Assembly: GCA_900544715.1 (NCBI GenBank)
Contig: UQWL01000004.1
Span: forward strand, 62,001 to 126,000
Length of the DNA: 64,000 nucleotides
Direction: 5' to 3'
Origin: an uncultured Oscillospiraceae bacterium
GTDB taxonomy: Bacteria; Bacillota; Clostridia; Oscillospirales; Acutalibacteraceae
Shown: in pieces, positions 58,068 to 64,000 of the stretch
Position numbering within the stretch: position 1 is the first letter of the stretch
Layout of the letters: each line of letters starts with the position of its first letter
Notes under the pieces: generated by a model
What the model saw: the letters and a program-made list of their open reading frames with translations, nothing else
Databases searched by the model: none
What the model was told of the DNA's origin: nothing
Translations under genes and position numbers: made by a program

Positions 58068-59087
58068 TTACGCTCCGTACAGCTCGCACAGCTCCACCGG
58101 GCGGCCCTCCGCCACGCTCTTTTTTGCCGCGAGGCCGACGAGGATGGATTGCAGCCCGTCTTCCCCCGTTGTGGGCGTGGGCAGGTCGTAGAGCACCGCG
58201 TCCGTAAACGCGATCATCTCATCGCGGAAGGATTGCATGTACCGCTCCAGGAAGAAATAGAGCGGCTTGTCGCCCGTTACGCCGTCCGCATTCGCAAGCG
58301 TGACGGTGGTGGGCGTATCGTTTTGCGCCTGCGCGGCGCCCTTGGAGCCGAATACCTCGATGCGTTGGTCATAGCCGTAGGCCGCGCGGCGGCTGTTGTC
58401 GATCACGCCCAGCGCGCCGTTTTTGAATTTCAGGGTGATTACGGCGGAATCCACATCGCCCGCTTCGCCAATAGCGGGGTCAACCAGGCACGCGGCCTGC
58501 ACATAGAGCGATTCAATGTCGCTGCCCGCCAAGAAACGCGCCATATCGAAATCGTGGATCGTCATATCGAGGAACATGCCGCCGGAGCTTGCCGCGTATT
58601 CCGCGGGTGGCGGCTCCGGGTCGCGCGAGGTGATCTTGACAAGCTCCAGTTTACCGATCTTCTCCTGATCGACCAGCTCGCGCAGACGCGCAAAATTGTG
58701 GTCGAAACGGCGGTTGAAGCCAACCTGCAGCTTAACGCCGGCCGTTTTCACCGCGTCGAGCACGGCCTCCACCTTTTCTGGCGTGAGGTCCACAGGCTTT
58801 TCGCAGAAGATATGCTTCCCGGCCTTCGCCGCTTGGATGGCGATATCCGCATGTGTATCCGTGGAGGAGCAGACGAGCACCGCGTCGATCGCTTTATCCG
58901 CGAGCATGTCATCTACCGATGTATAAATTTTCTCGATGCCGAATTTGTCTTTGAGCTCCTGAAGCCCGTCCGTGCGCACATCCGTGATGCCGTAAACGCG
59001 CGCAGCGGGCACGGCGTATGTAATGGACTGCGCGTGGAGCTTGCCGATCCGCCCGGCGCCGATGATGCCGATATTGAGCTGTTTCAT
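58068..59087 (-). CDS. iolG: Inositol 2-dehydrogenase
   Basis: A 339-residue Gfo/Idh/MocA oxidoreductase, the first step of inositol use. The Rossmann loop is GIIGAGRIGKLHA, the catalytic region HIFCEKPVDLTPEKVE and DMTIHDFDMARFL. GAGGAGG precedes ATG 59087. It heads the operon, downstream of the shared 12-bp operator. The genes iolA, iolC, iolJ and a transporter are not in the window. Confidence 0.93.
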   Translation of the reverse strand: MKQLNIGIIGAGRIGKLHAQSITYAVPAARVYGITDVRTDGLQELKDKFGIEKIYTSVDDMLADKAIDAVLVCSSTDTHADIAIQAAKAGKHIFCEKPVDLTPEKVEAVLDAVKTAGVKLQVGFNRRFDHNFARLRELVDQEKIGKLELVKITSRDPEPPPAEYAASSGGMFLDMTIHDFDMARFLAGSDIESLYVQAACLVDPAIGEAGDVDSAVITLKFKNGALGVIDNSRRAAYGYDQRIEVFGSKGAAQAQNDTPTTVTLANADGVTGDKPLYFFLERYMQSFRDEMIAFTDAVLYDLPTPTTGEDGLQSILVGLAAKKSVAEGRPVELCELYGA

Positions 59088-59107
59088 AGGGTACCTCCTC
59101 TTTTATC

Positions 59108-59119
59108 GTAAACGTTTGC
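59108..59119 (-). promoter_or_regulatory. Operator upstream of iolG, shared with gap
   Basis: On the minus strand GCAAACGTTTAC, identical to 61295-61306 before the GAPDH gene. The core AAACGTTT is a perfect dyad of LacI/CcpA type, and ATGCAAACGTTTACG fits 14 of 15 positions of the cre consensus. It lies about 12 bp after the -10, so binding would block transcription. Confidence 0.75.
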
Positions 59120-59131
59120 ATGACTAAAATC

Positions 59132-59160
59132 ATCATAGCATAACTTTACCGCCGGAACAA
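59132..59160 (-). promoter_or_regulatory. Promoter of the iol operon
   Basis: On the minus strand TTGTTC (59155-59160), 17 bp, TATGAT (59132-59137). Confidence 0.65.
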
Positions 59161-59241
59161 GCGGAAATTACAAAAAATTCCGCAAAATTCCGGCGGCAAT
59201 GAACGAATTGATGGAAGCAGGCTGGTTTGAACGCGCCGATT

Positions 59242-60615
59242 CTACCGATACAGCGCGGGGGAAGCGTTTTTCCGCGCCCTGCGCGAAAGGAAGGGATAGA
59301 AAAGGATTCCGGCTAAATCCGCGAGCAGCCATCCGATCGGAACGGAGACCCAGATCCCCGTCACGCCGATTGATGGGATGGCGGAGAGCGCATAGGCGAG
59401 CGCAACCCGCGTGCCGAGGGAGATCACCGTCAACACAACGGAAACGCCGGGCTTTTGGATCGCTCGGTAAAAACCATAGAGTAGGAATAAAAGGCCGATG
59501 CCGCAATAAAAGGACGCTTCGACCCGCAGATAGCGCATCCCGGCGGCGATAATCTGCGTCTCCGCGGGGGAGACAAACAGCCCCATCAGCGGGCGGGCCA
59601 GGAGGCAAACCGCTGCGCTGACTGCAAGGCAAAACACCATGGAGCAGGCCGCCGCGCTGCGGATTCCCTTTCGAATGCGCTCCTTTTCGCCTGCGCCGTA
59701 GTTTTGGGCAATGAAGGTGGAGAAGGCGTTCCCAAAATCCTGCACGGGCATATAGGCAAAGGAGTCGATTTTTACTGCGGCGGCGAAGGCTGCCATAATA
59801 ACCGGGCCGAAGCTGTTGACCAGCCCCTGCACCATCAGAATACCAAAATTCATGATGGATTGCTGGACACAGGTCAGAAGCGATAGGCTCGCAATATCGC
59901 GCAGGATCACCCTATCCCATTTCAAATGGCGTTTGGATACACGCAGCTGGGGAAAGGCGATCAGCGTGTAGACGGCAAGCCCCGCCCCGGAGAGCGCCTG
60001 CGCGATCACGGTGGCCGCCGCCGCGCCTCGAACGCCCCAGTGGAATTGAAGGACAAAGAGCAGATCAAGCGCGATGTTGAGGAGGGCGGCGATCCCCAAA
60101 AATAGGAGTGGGATCGTAGAATTTCCGATGGAACGCAGCAGGCAGGCGAAGAAGTTATAGCAGAACGTTGCGCCGATCCCCCAGAAGATGATTTCCAGAT
60201 ACGCTTTCATCAGCTCCGTCACCTGCGCCGGCACCCGGAGCAGGCGGATGATCCCCCCCAGCCCGCAGACCGCCCCTATATTCAATAGGAGGGCGACGGC
60301 GGCAATCAGGAGAAAGGAGAGGGAAACGCTGTGTTTTAGCCGCTCTGTGTCATGCCTGCCAAACTGAATGGAGAAAACGGCGCCGCTGCCCATGCAGAGG
60401 CCCAGCAGGACCGACGTCAGAAAGGTCATCAGCGTATAGGAGGAGCCGACTGCGGCGAGCGCGTCCGCGCCCAGGTAGCGGCCCACGATCAGTGTGTCAG
60501 CCACATTATAGAGCTGCTGGAGCAGATTGCCGAGCATCATCGGCAGCGCAAATTTCAAAAGTCCGCCGGTGATATTCCCTGTGGTCAGGTCTTGCTGCAT
60601 TCGTTTCACGCCCAT
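59242..60615 (-). CDS. MATE-family efflux transporter 2
   Basis: A 457-residue, 12-helix MATE carrier, not closely like the first one. Strings: LQQLYNVADTLIVGRYLGAD, AVGSSYTLMTFLTSVLLGLC and FSTFIAQNYGAGEKERIRKG. Start 60615 lacks a clear ribosome site; ATG 60600 (MQQDLTTGNITGGL) has GGGCG upstream and is possible. It is convergent with nothing nearby and divergent from the Lrp gene, which may control it. Confidence 0.9.
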   Translation of the reverse strand: MGVKRMQQDLTTGNITGGLLKFALPMMLGNLLQQLYNVADTLIVGRYLGADALAAVGSSYTLMTFLTSVLLGLCMGSGAVFSIQFGRHDTERLKHSVSLSFLLIAAVALLLNIGAVCGLGGIIRLLRVPAQVTELMKAYLEIIFWGIGATFCYNFFACLLRSIGNSTIPLLFLGIAALLNIALDLLFVLQFHWGVRGAAAATVIAQALSGAGLAVYTLIAFPQLRVSKRHLKWDRVILRDIASLSLLTCVQQSIMNFGILMVQGLVNSFGPVIMAAFAAAVKIDSFAYMPVQDFGNAFSTFIAQNYGAGEKERIRKGIRSAAACSMVFCLAVSAAVCLLARPLMGLFVSPAETQIIAAGMRYLRVEASFYCGIGLLFLLYGFYRAIQKPGVSVVLTVISLGTRVALAYALSAIPSIGVTGIWVSVPIGWLLADLAGILFYPFLSRRARKNASPALYR

Positions 60616-60690
60616 TGTGTAAGATTTAAATTACAATTTATCTTTAATTTTAGCATGTTAATTAACAAACGTCAAATTATATATTTCTAT

Positions 60691-60719
60691 TTGTTTTAAA
60701 AGGAGAACTGTGTTATACT
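60691..60719 (+). promoter_or_regulatory. Promoter of the Lrp gene
   Basis: TTGTTT (60691-60696), 17 bp, TATACT (60714-60719). Confidence 0.7.
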
Positions 60720-60749
60720 ATAAATAACCAATAACAGTAGAAGGGAGCA

Positions 60750-61211
60750 ATGCGTATGTATCTGGATCAACTCGATGAACTGGATCAGAAAATATTAACC
60801 CTGCTGATTGAAAACGCACGCTACAGCTATTCCGAGATCGGGGAAAAAACCGGCATCTCGCGCGTGGCCGTGAAAGCCCGTATTGACGCGCTGGAAAAAA
60901 AGGGGATTATTGAGGAATACACCACAATCATCAACCCTCAAAAGATCAGCGGGGCTGTTTCCTGCTATTTTGAAATCGAGGCGGAGCCCGCGCGTTTGCA
61001 GGAGATTGAAGAGCGGCTTTGCCGCAATGAGACCATTACGCAGATTTATCGCATGAGCGGGAACTGCTGCCTGCATGTGCATGCCGTTGCCGCATCGCAG
61101 GAGGAACTGGAATCGCTTCTGCGCGAAATCGACGGCCTGCCCGGCGTTGTGCGCGTGAGCAGCCGGGTCATCCTCTCCCGGGTCAAAGATGTGAAGGGCC
61201 TTCGTTTGTAA
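60750..61211 (+). CDS. Lrp/AsnC-family regulator
   Basis: A 153-residue regulator: HTH at about 10-55 (LDELDQKILTLLIENARYSY, then GISRVAVKARIDALEKKGII) and a RAM ligand-binding domain at 70-145 (VSCYFEIEAEPARLQEIEER, MSGNCCLHVHAVA). AAGGGAG precedes ATG 60750, with ATG 60756 close by. It may control the divergent MATE gene or the GAPDH operon after it; the ligand is unknown. Confidence 0.92.
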   Translation: MRMYLDQLDELDQKILTLLIENARYSYSEIGEKTGISRVAVKARIDALEKKGIIEEYTTIINPQKISGAVSCYFEIEAEPARLQEIEERLCRNETITQIYRMSGNCCLHVHAVAASQEELESLLREIDGLPGVVRVSSRVILSRVKDVKGLRL

Positions 61212-61259
61212 AATCGGCGAAGAGAGCGCCGCAGGAGGGAAATTATTTAAAATCCTTGC

Positions 61260-61288
61260 TTGTCATCATGGCGGGCTTGTGCTATCAT
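61260..61288 (+). promoter_or_regulatory. Promoter of the GAPDH-PGK operon
   Basis: TTGTCA (61260-61265), 17 bp, TATCAT (61283-61288). Confidence 0.7.
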
Positions 61289-61294
61289 ATTGGC

Positions 61295-61306
61295 GCAAAC
61301 GTTTAC
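61295..61306 (+). promoter_or_regulatory. Operator upstream of gap, shared with iolG
   Basis: GCAAACGTTTAC, identical to the iolG operator on its strand, starts six bases after the -10 and covers the transcription start. Confidence 0.75.
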
Positions 61307-61329
61307 ATATCAGAAGGAGGTATTTTTCT

Positions 61330-62358
61330 ATGGATAAAGTAAAAGTCGGCGTCGTGGGCTATGGCACCATTGGCCAGCGGCTTGCGGACGGAGTCGCTCT
61401 ACAGGGTGATATGGAACTCGTCGGCGTGGCGGACGTGGCTCCCACCCTCGCCATCCGCGCGCTCAAGGAGAAGGGGATGCCCTATGCCCTCTATCTCTCT
61501 ATGGAGGATCATCGCGCGGAATTCGACGCGCTCGGCATCCCGGTTTCCGGCACGATTACGGATCTCATTCAGCAGTGCGATGTGCTGCTCGACGCGACCA
61601 ACGCAGGTGTGGGCGCGAAAAACCGCGCGCTCTATGAGCAGTATGGCAAAAAGGCCATCTTCCAGGGCGGCGAAAAAAACGACGTGGCCGACGTGTTTTT
61701 CCACGGCTACGCAAACTTTGAAAAGGGCGTGGAGAAGCAGTTTTTGAAGCTGACGAGCTGCAACACTACCGGCCTGATCCGCGCGGTGGATTGCCTGGAC
61801 CGCGCCTATGGCATGGAGCGCGTGGCGATCACGATCGTGCGCCGCGTGGCGGACCCCGGCGATTATCACAGAGGGCTGACCAATGCCCTGCGCATCGATA
61901 AGGCGCCGAGCCATCAGGCCGTTGACCTCATGACCATCATGCCGCACGTGGCGGCCACGGGTATTCTCATCCACACGCCGGTGACGCACGGCCACATCAT
62001 CACGGTCGTCGCGCACGGCAAGGAGAAGATTACAAAGGAAATGGCGCTCAAGGCGTTCAACGACCACCCGCGTATCCGCGTTGTCTCCACGGACGAGGGC
62101 TTCCTCGGCAACGCGTCGCTCTTCAAATATGCGCGCGACCTCGGTAACCCGCGCGGCGATATGTATGAGATCGCCCTGTGGGAGGATAGCATCGTGGAAA
62201 CCGGCGACGACATCATGTTCGCCATCAACATCCCGCAGGAGAGCGTGACCATCCCGGAAACGATGGACGGCGTGCGCGCCTGCATGGGCATGCAGACGGA
62301 CCGTGATTCCGGCACCGCTGAAACAAACCGCTATTTGGGGATTGGAAAATGGAAGTAA
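61330..62358 (+). CDS. Archaeal-type (type II) glyceraldehyde-3-phosphate dehydrogenase
   Basis: A 342-residue enzyme from ATG 61330 behind AGGAGG. The sequence MDKVKVGVVGYGTIGQRLAD and the active-site SCNTTGLIRAVDCLD belong to the archaeal GAPDH family, not the common bacterial one; LMTIMPHVAATGILIHTPVT is a further family mark. These enzymes use NADP or NAD and oxidise GAP to 1,3-bisphosphoglycerate. The gene overlaps the next by 10 bases. It probably came by lateral transfer and is under the iol-type operator. Confidence 0.9.
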   Translation: MDKVKVGVVGYGTIGQRLADGVALQGDMELVGVADVAPTLAIRALKEKGMPYALYLSMEDHRAEFDALGIPVSGTITDLIQQCDVLLDATNAGVGAKNRALYEQYGKKAIFQGGEKNDVADVFFHGYANFEKGVEKQFLKLTSCNTTGLIRAVDCLDRAYGMERVAITIVRRVADPGDYHRGLTNALRIDKAPSHQAVDLMTIMPHVAATGILIHTPVTHGHIITVVAHGKEKITKEMALKAFNDHPRIRVVSTDEGFLGNASLFKYARDLGNPRGDMYEIALWEDSIVETGDDIMFAINIPQESVTIPETMDGVRACMGMQTDRDSGTAETNRYLGIGKWK

Positions 62359-63605
62359 AAATGACGCCGCTGGACGGCATGGACGTAGCAGGCAAGCGGG
62401 TGCTGCTGCGCCTTGATATCAATTCGCCCATCGACCCGCAGACAAAACGGATCGTCAATGATAATCGCATAAAAAAGAGCCTGCCGACGCTGCGCTACCT
62501 GCTCGACGGCGGCGCGAAGGTGGCGATCATCGCCCATCAGGGCGATACGCTCGATTATCAAAATCTGATCCCGCTCAAAGAGCACGCGGAGAAGCTCACC
62601 GCCCTCTCCGGGCGCGAGGTCAAATATATCGACGACGTGTGCGGCCCCGCCGCATGCGAAGCGGTCAACGCGCTGCGGGAGGGGGAGTGCATCCTGCTCG
62701 GCAACCTGCGCTACCTCTGCGAGGAGATCAGCGGCTTTGAAAAGGAAGTCAAGCTCCAGCCTTCCGAAATGCTCGATACCTGGCTTGTGCGCACGCTTGC
62801 GCCGCTGTTTGACCTCTATGTCAACGACGCGTTCTCTGCCGCGCACCGCAACTGCCCGAGCATGACCGCTTTTCAGCAGGTGCTGCCCACGGCGGCCGGC
62901 TTTCTGCTCTTTGATGAATACAAGGCGCTCTATCATGTTTTGCATGGGGCCAAAAAGCCCGCGGTTTTCGTGCTCGGCGGCGCGAAGATTTCCGACGCCT
63001 TTGGCATGATGGAGGCCGTGTGCGCCAACGGCACGGCGGATAAAATCCTCGCCTGCGGCGTAACCGGGCAGGTGATGCTGCTCGCACAGGGCGTAAAGCT
63101 TGGCAATACGACGGAGGACTTTTTGAAGGCGCGTGACCTCTGGTGCTTCGTTGAGCAGGCGAAGGGGCTGCTCGGCCGCTTCCCTGATGTGTTCGAACTG
63201 CCGGTGGATCTCGCCTTCGAGCGGGACGGTAAGCGCGAAGAGATCAAGGTGGAAGCCCTGCCCGCGGAGATATCCTTCTGCGACCTTGGCGCAAAGACGA
63301 TCGCGGCCTACAGCGCGGTCATCGCCCAAGCGGGCACGATTTTTGCCAACGGCCCGGCGGGCGTGTATGAAAACCCGCTGTTTGAAACGGGCACGCGCGC
63401 CATTTGGAACGCCGTGGCCAACGCGCCCGGCTATTCCGTCATCGGCGGGGGCGACACAGTCAGCTCCGCTACGAAGCTTGCTGATATCAAAAAGATCAAT
63501 TATGTTTGCACGGCGGGCGGCGCGATGGTGCGTTTCATGTCCGGCAAAAAGCTTGCGCTGGTGGCCGCGATGGAAGGCGCATATGAGCGCGAAAGGCAAT
63601 TATAA
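62349..63605 (+). CDS. Archaeal-like phosphoglycerate kinase
   Basis: A 418-residue kinase that takes the GAPDH product to 3-phosphoglycerate with ATP formation. Substrate and nucleotide motifs: VLLRLDINSPID, IAHQGD (in place of the usual HxGRP), YVNDAFSAAHRNCPSM, FVLGGAKISDAF, FANGPAGVYENPLFETGT and VIGGGDTVSSATK. The sequence is closest in pattern to archaeal PGK, fitting its partner. It overlaps gap and shares one transcript. A housekeeping PGK is expected elsewhere but not in this window. Confidence 0.88.
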   Translation: MEVKMTPLDGMDVAGKRVLLRLDINSPIDPQTKRIVNDNRIKKSLPTLRYLLDGGAKVAIIAHQGDTLDYQNLIPLKEHAEKLTALSGREVKYIDDVCGPAACEAVNALREGECILLGNLRYLCEEISGFEKEVKLQPSEMLDTWLVRTLAPLFDLYVNDAFSAAHRNCPSMTAFQQVLPTAAGFLLFDEYKALYHVLHGAKKPAVFVLGGAKISDAFGMMEAVCANGTADKILACGVTGQVMLLAQGVKLGNTTEDFLKARDLWCFVEQAKGLLGRFPDVFELPVDLAFERDGKREEIKVEALPAEISFCDLGAKTIAAYSAVIAQAGTIFANGPAGVYENPLFETGTRAIWNAVANAPGYSVIGGGDTVSSATKLADIKKINYVCTAGGAMVRFMSGKKLALVAAMEGAYERERQL

Positions 63606-63632
63606 AGGGAACTTCAAGGGAACTTCCTTTTG

Positions 63633-63667
63633 AACGGGCGGGTCTTGTAACCCCGCCCGTTTTGGTT
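63633..63667 (+). terminator. Terminator of the GAPDH-PGK operon
   Basis: AACGGGCGGG pairs with CCCGCCCGTT, then TTGGTTT. Confidence 0.8.
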
Positions 63668-63716
63668 TAGAATCAAAGCGTGTGAGAAAGATGTTTTTGA
63701 AATGGAGGATTTTTCC

Positions 63717-64000
63717 ATGCTGCTGTCCTTTGGCTATGACAAAACAACCTTACAGTATAACGTTCCGGATGAAAATCTTCTCGGCGTCCTACTGCCGAAT
63801 GAAACGGTTGCCGCCCTCACCGGCGAGGCGGAGGTGCAGCGCGCGCTGCAAAACCCGATCGGCACGCCTCGGCTCAAGGATATTGTGCATCCAGGGGAAA
63901 AAATTGCCATCGTCACGAGCGATATCACCCGCCCCATGCCAACGTATGCTGTTCTGCCTTATGTGGCACAGGAGCTTGCGCTTGCGGGCGTGCGGGATGA
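63717..64000 (+). CDS. LarA-like (DUF2088) protein, runs off right edge
   Basis: The first 94 codons of a LarA-family gene: MLLSFGYDKTTLQYNVPDEN at the start and IVTSDITRPMPTYAVLPYVA, a strong family motif of lactate racemases and other nickel-pincer enzymes. TGGAGG lies eight bases before ATG 63717. The nickel/pincer-binding part is beyond the window, so racemase versus other 2-hydroxyacid substrate cannot be settled. It follows the GAPDH-PGK terminator closely. Confidence 0.85.
   Translation, partial: MLLSFGYDKTTLQYNVPDENLLGVLLPNETVAALTGEAEVQRALQNPIGTPRLKDIVHPGEKIAIVTSDITRPMPTYAVLPYVAQELALAGVRD

Noticed and set aside
59108..61306. Lrp protein as the regulator of the shared 12-mer
   Set aside because: The AAACGTTT-centred dyad is LacI/CcpA-like, not the AT-rich degenerate type bound by Lrp proteins.
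62331..63599. 422-codon minus-strand ORF
   Set aside because: Antisense shadow of the phosphoglycerate kinase gene.

Overview
The window reads as a chromosomal segment of a Gram-positive anaerobe, most likely a gut Clostridia (Oscillospirales/Christensenellales-like Bacillota). Supporting signs are GC near 55% with lower-GC islands, strong AGGAGG-type ribosome sites with TTG/GTG starts, a methionine T-box leader, a Bacillus-type LexA box, a TPM/LemA pair, a UvrC-RsmD-CoaD block and many gut-type glycosidases. The genus cannot be fixed from sequence alone.

Layout. (1) 1-8.2 kb is the regulatory, tail and lysis part of a prophage or satellite: two small XRE proteins, each divergent from a copy of the same structured RNA, small early proteins, an ORF6N-type antirepressor, tail proteins, an amidase endolysin and a phi-LC3-type holin. 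No head or packaging genes lie between antirepressor and tail. Just after the antirepressor is a separately promoted, separately terminated RNA made of two type I-C-like CRISPR repeats around one 34-nt spacer, with no cas gene nearby. (2) 8.3-11.2 kb is low-GC accessory DNA: a secreted SH3-like repeat protein, a DUF3795 protein, an XRE regulator, an IS3 remnant and repeated terminator-linked elements. (3) 11.3-18.4 kb is sugar scavenging: an MFS transporter, a GH2 glycosidase, an AraC regulator and a GH16 glucanase. (4) 18.6-36.5 kb is mostly core: tRNA-Gln, MalQ, an SDR enzyme with a zinc tail, TPM/LemA, a TagF-like transferase, YitT, a zinc-phospholipase-like protein, a MelB-type symporter, a GtrB-like glycosyltransferase, UvrC, RsmD, CoaD, a coiled-coil protein, Nudix and asparaginase. 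Two diverged copies of a small Cys-rich-peptide locus sit at 24.9-25.3 and 29.4-29.7 kb, each having lost a different member. (5) 36.6-40.6 kb holds a truncated RHS/wall-associated protein followed by immunity-like membrane proteins. (6) 40.6-48.5 kb has two GH20 hexosaminidases, a Q/N-rich small protein, a lipoprotein, a self-regulated XRE/zinc-ribbon gene, and MetRS behind its T-box. (7) 48.6-54.3 kb has an SOS-controlled radical SAM plus DUF4130 DNA-repair pair, a MATE pump, an ArsC-like protein and decayed genes. (8) 54.4-64 kb carries iolG-iolB-iolD-iolE, a second MATE pump, an Lrp regulator and an archaeal-type GAPDH-PGK pair followed by the start of a LarA-like gene.

How it works together. 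The iol operon and the GAPDH-PGK operon carry an identical 12-bp operator just downstream of their -10 boxes, so one LacI/CcpA-family regulator probably couples inositol breakdown to triose oxidation. The GH2, GH16, GH20, MalQ and sugar transporters fit a glycan-feeding lifestyle. The most unusual content is at the left: the orphan I-C-like mini-array (candidate RNA anti-CRISPR or superinfection spacer) and the duplicated XRE/structured-RNA module, whose two RNA copies show compensatory base changes.
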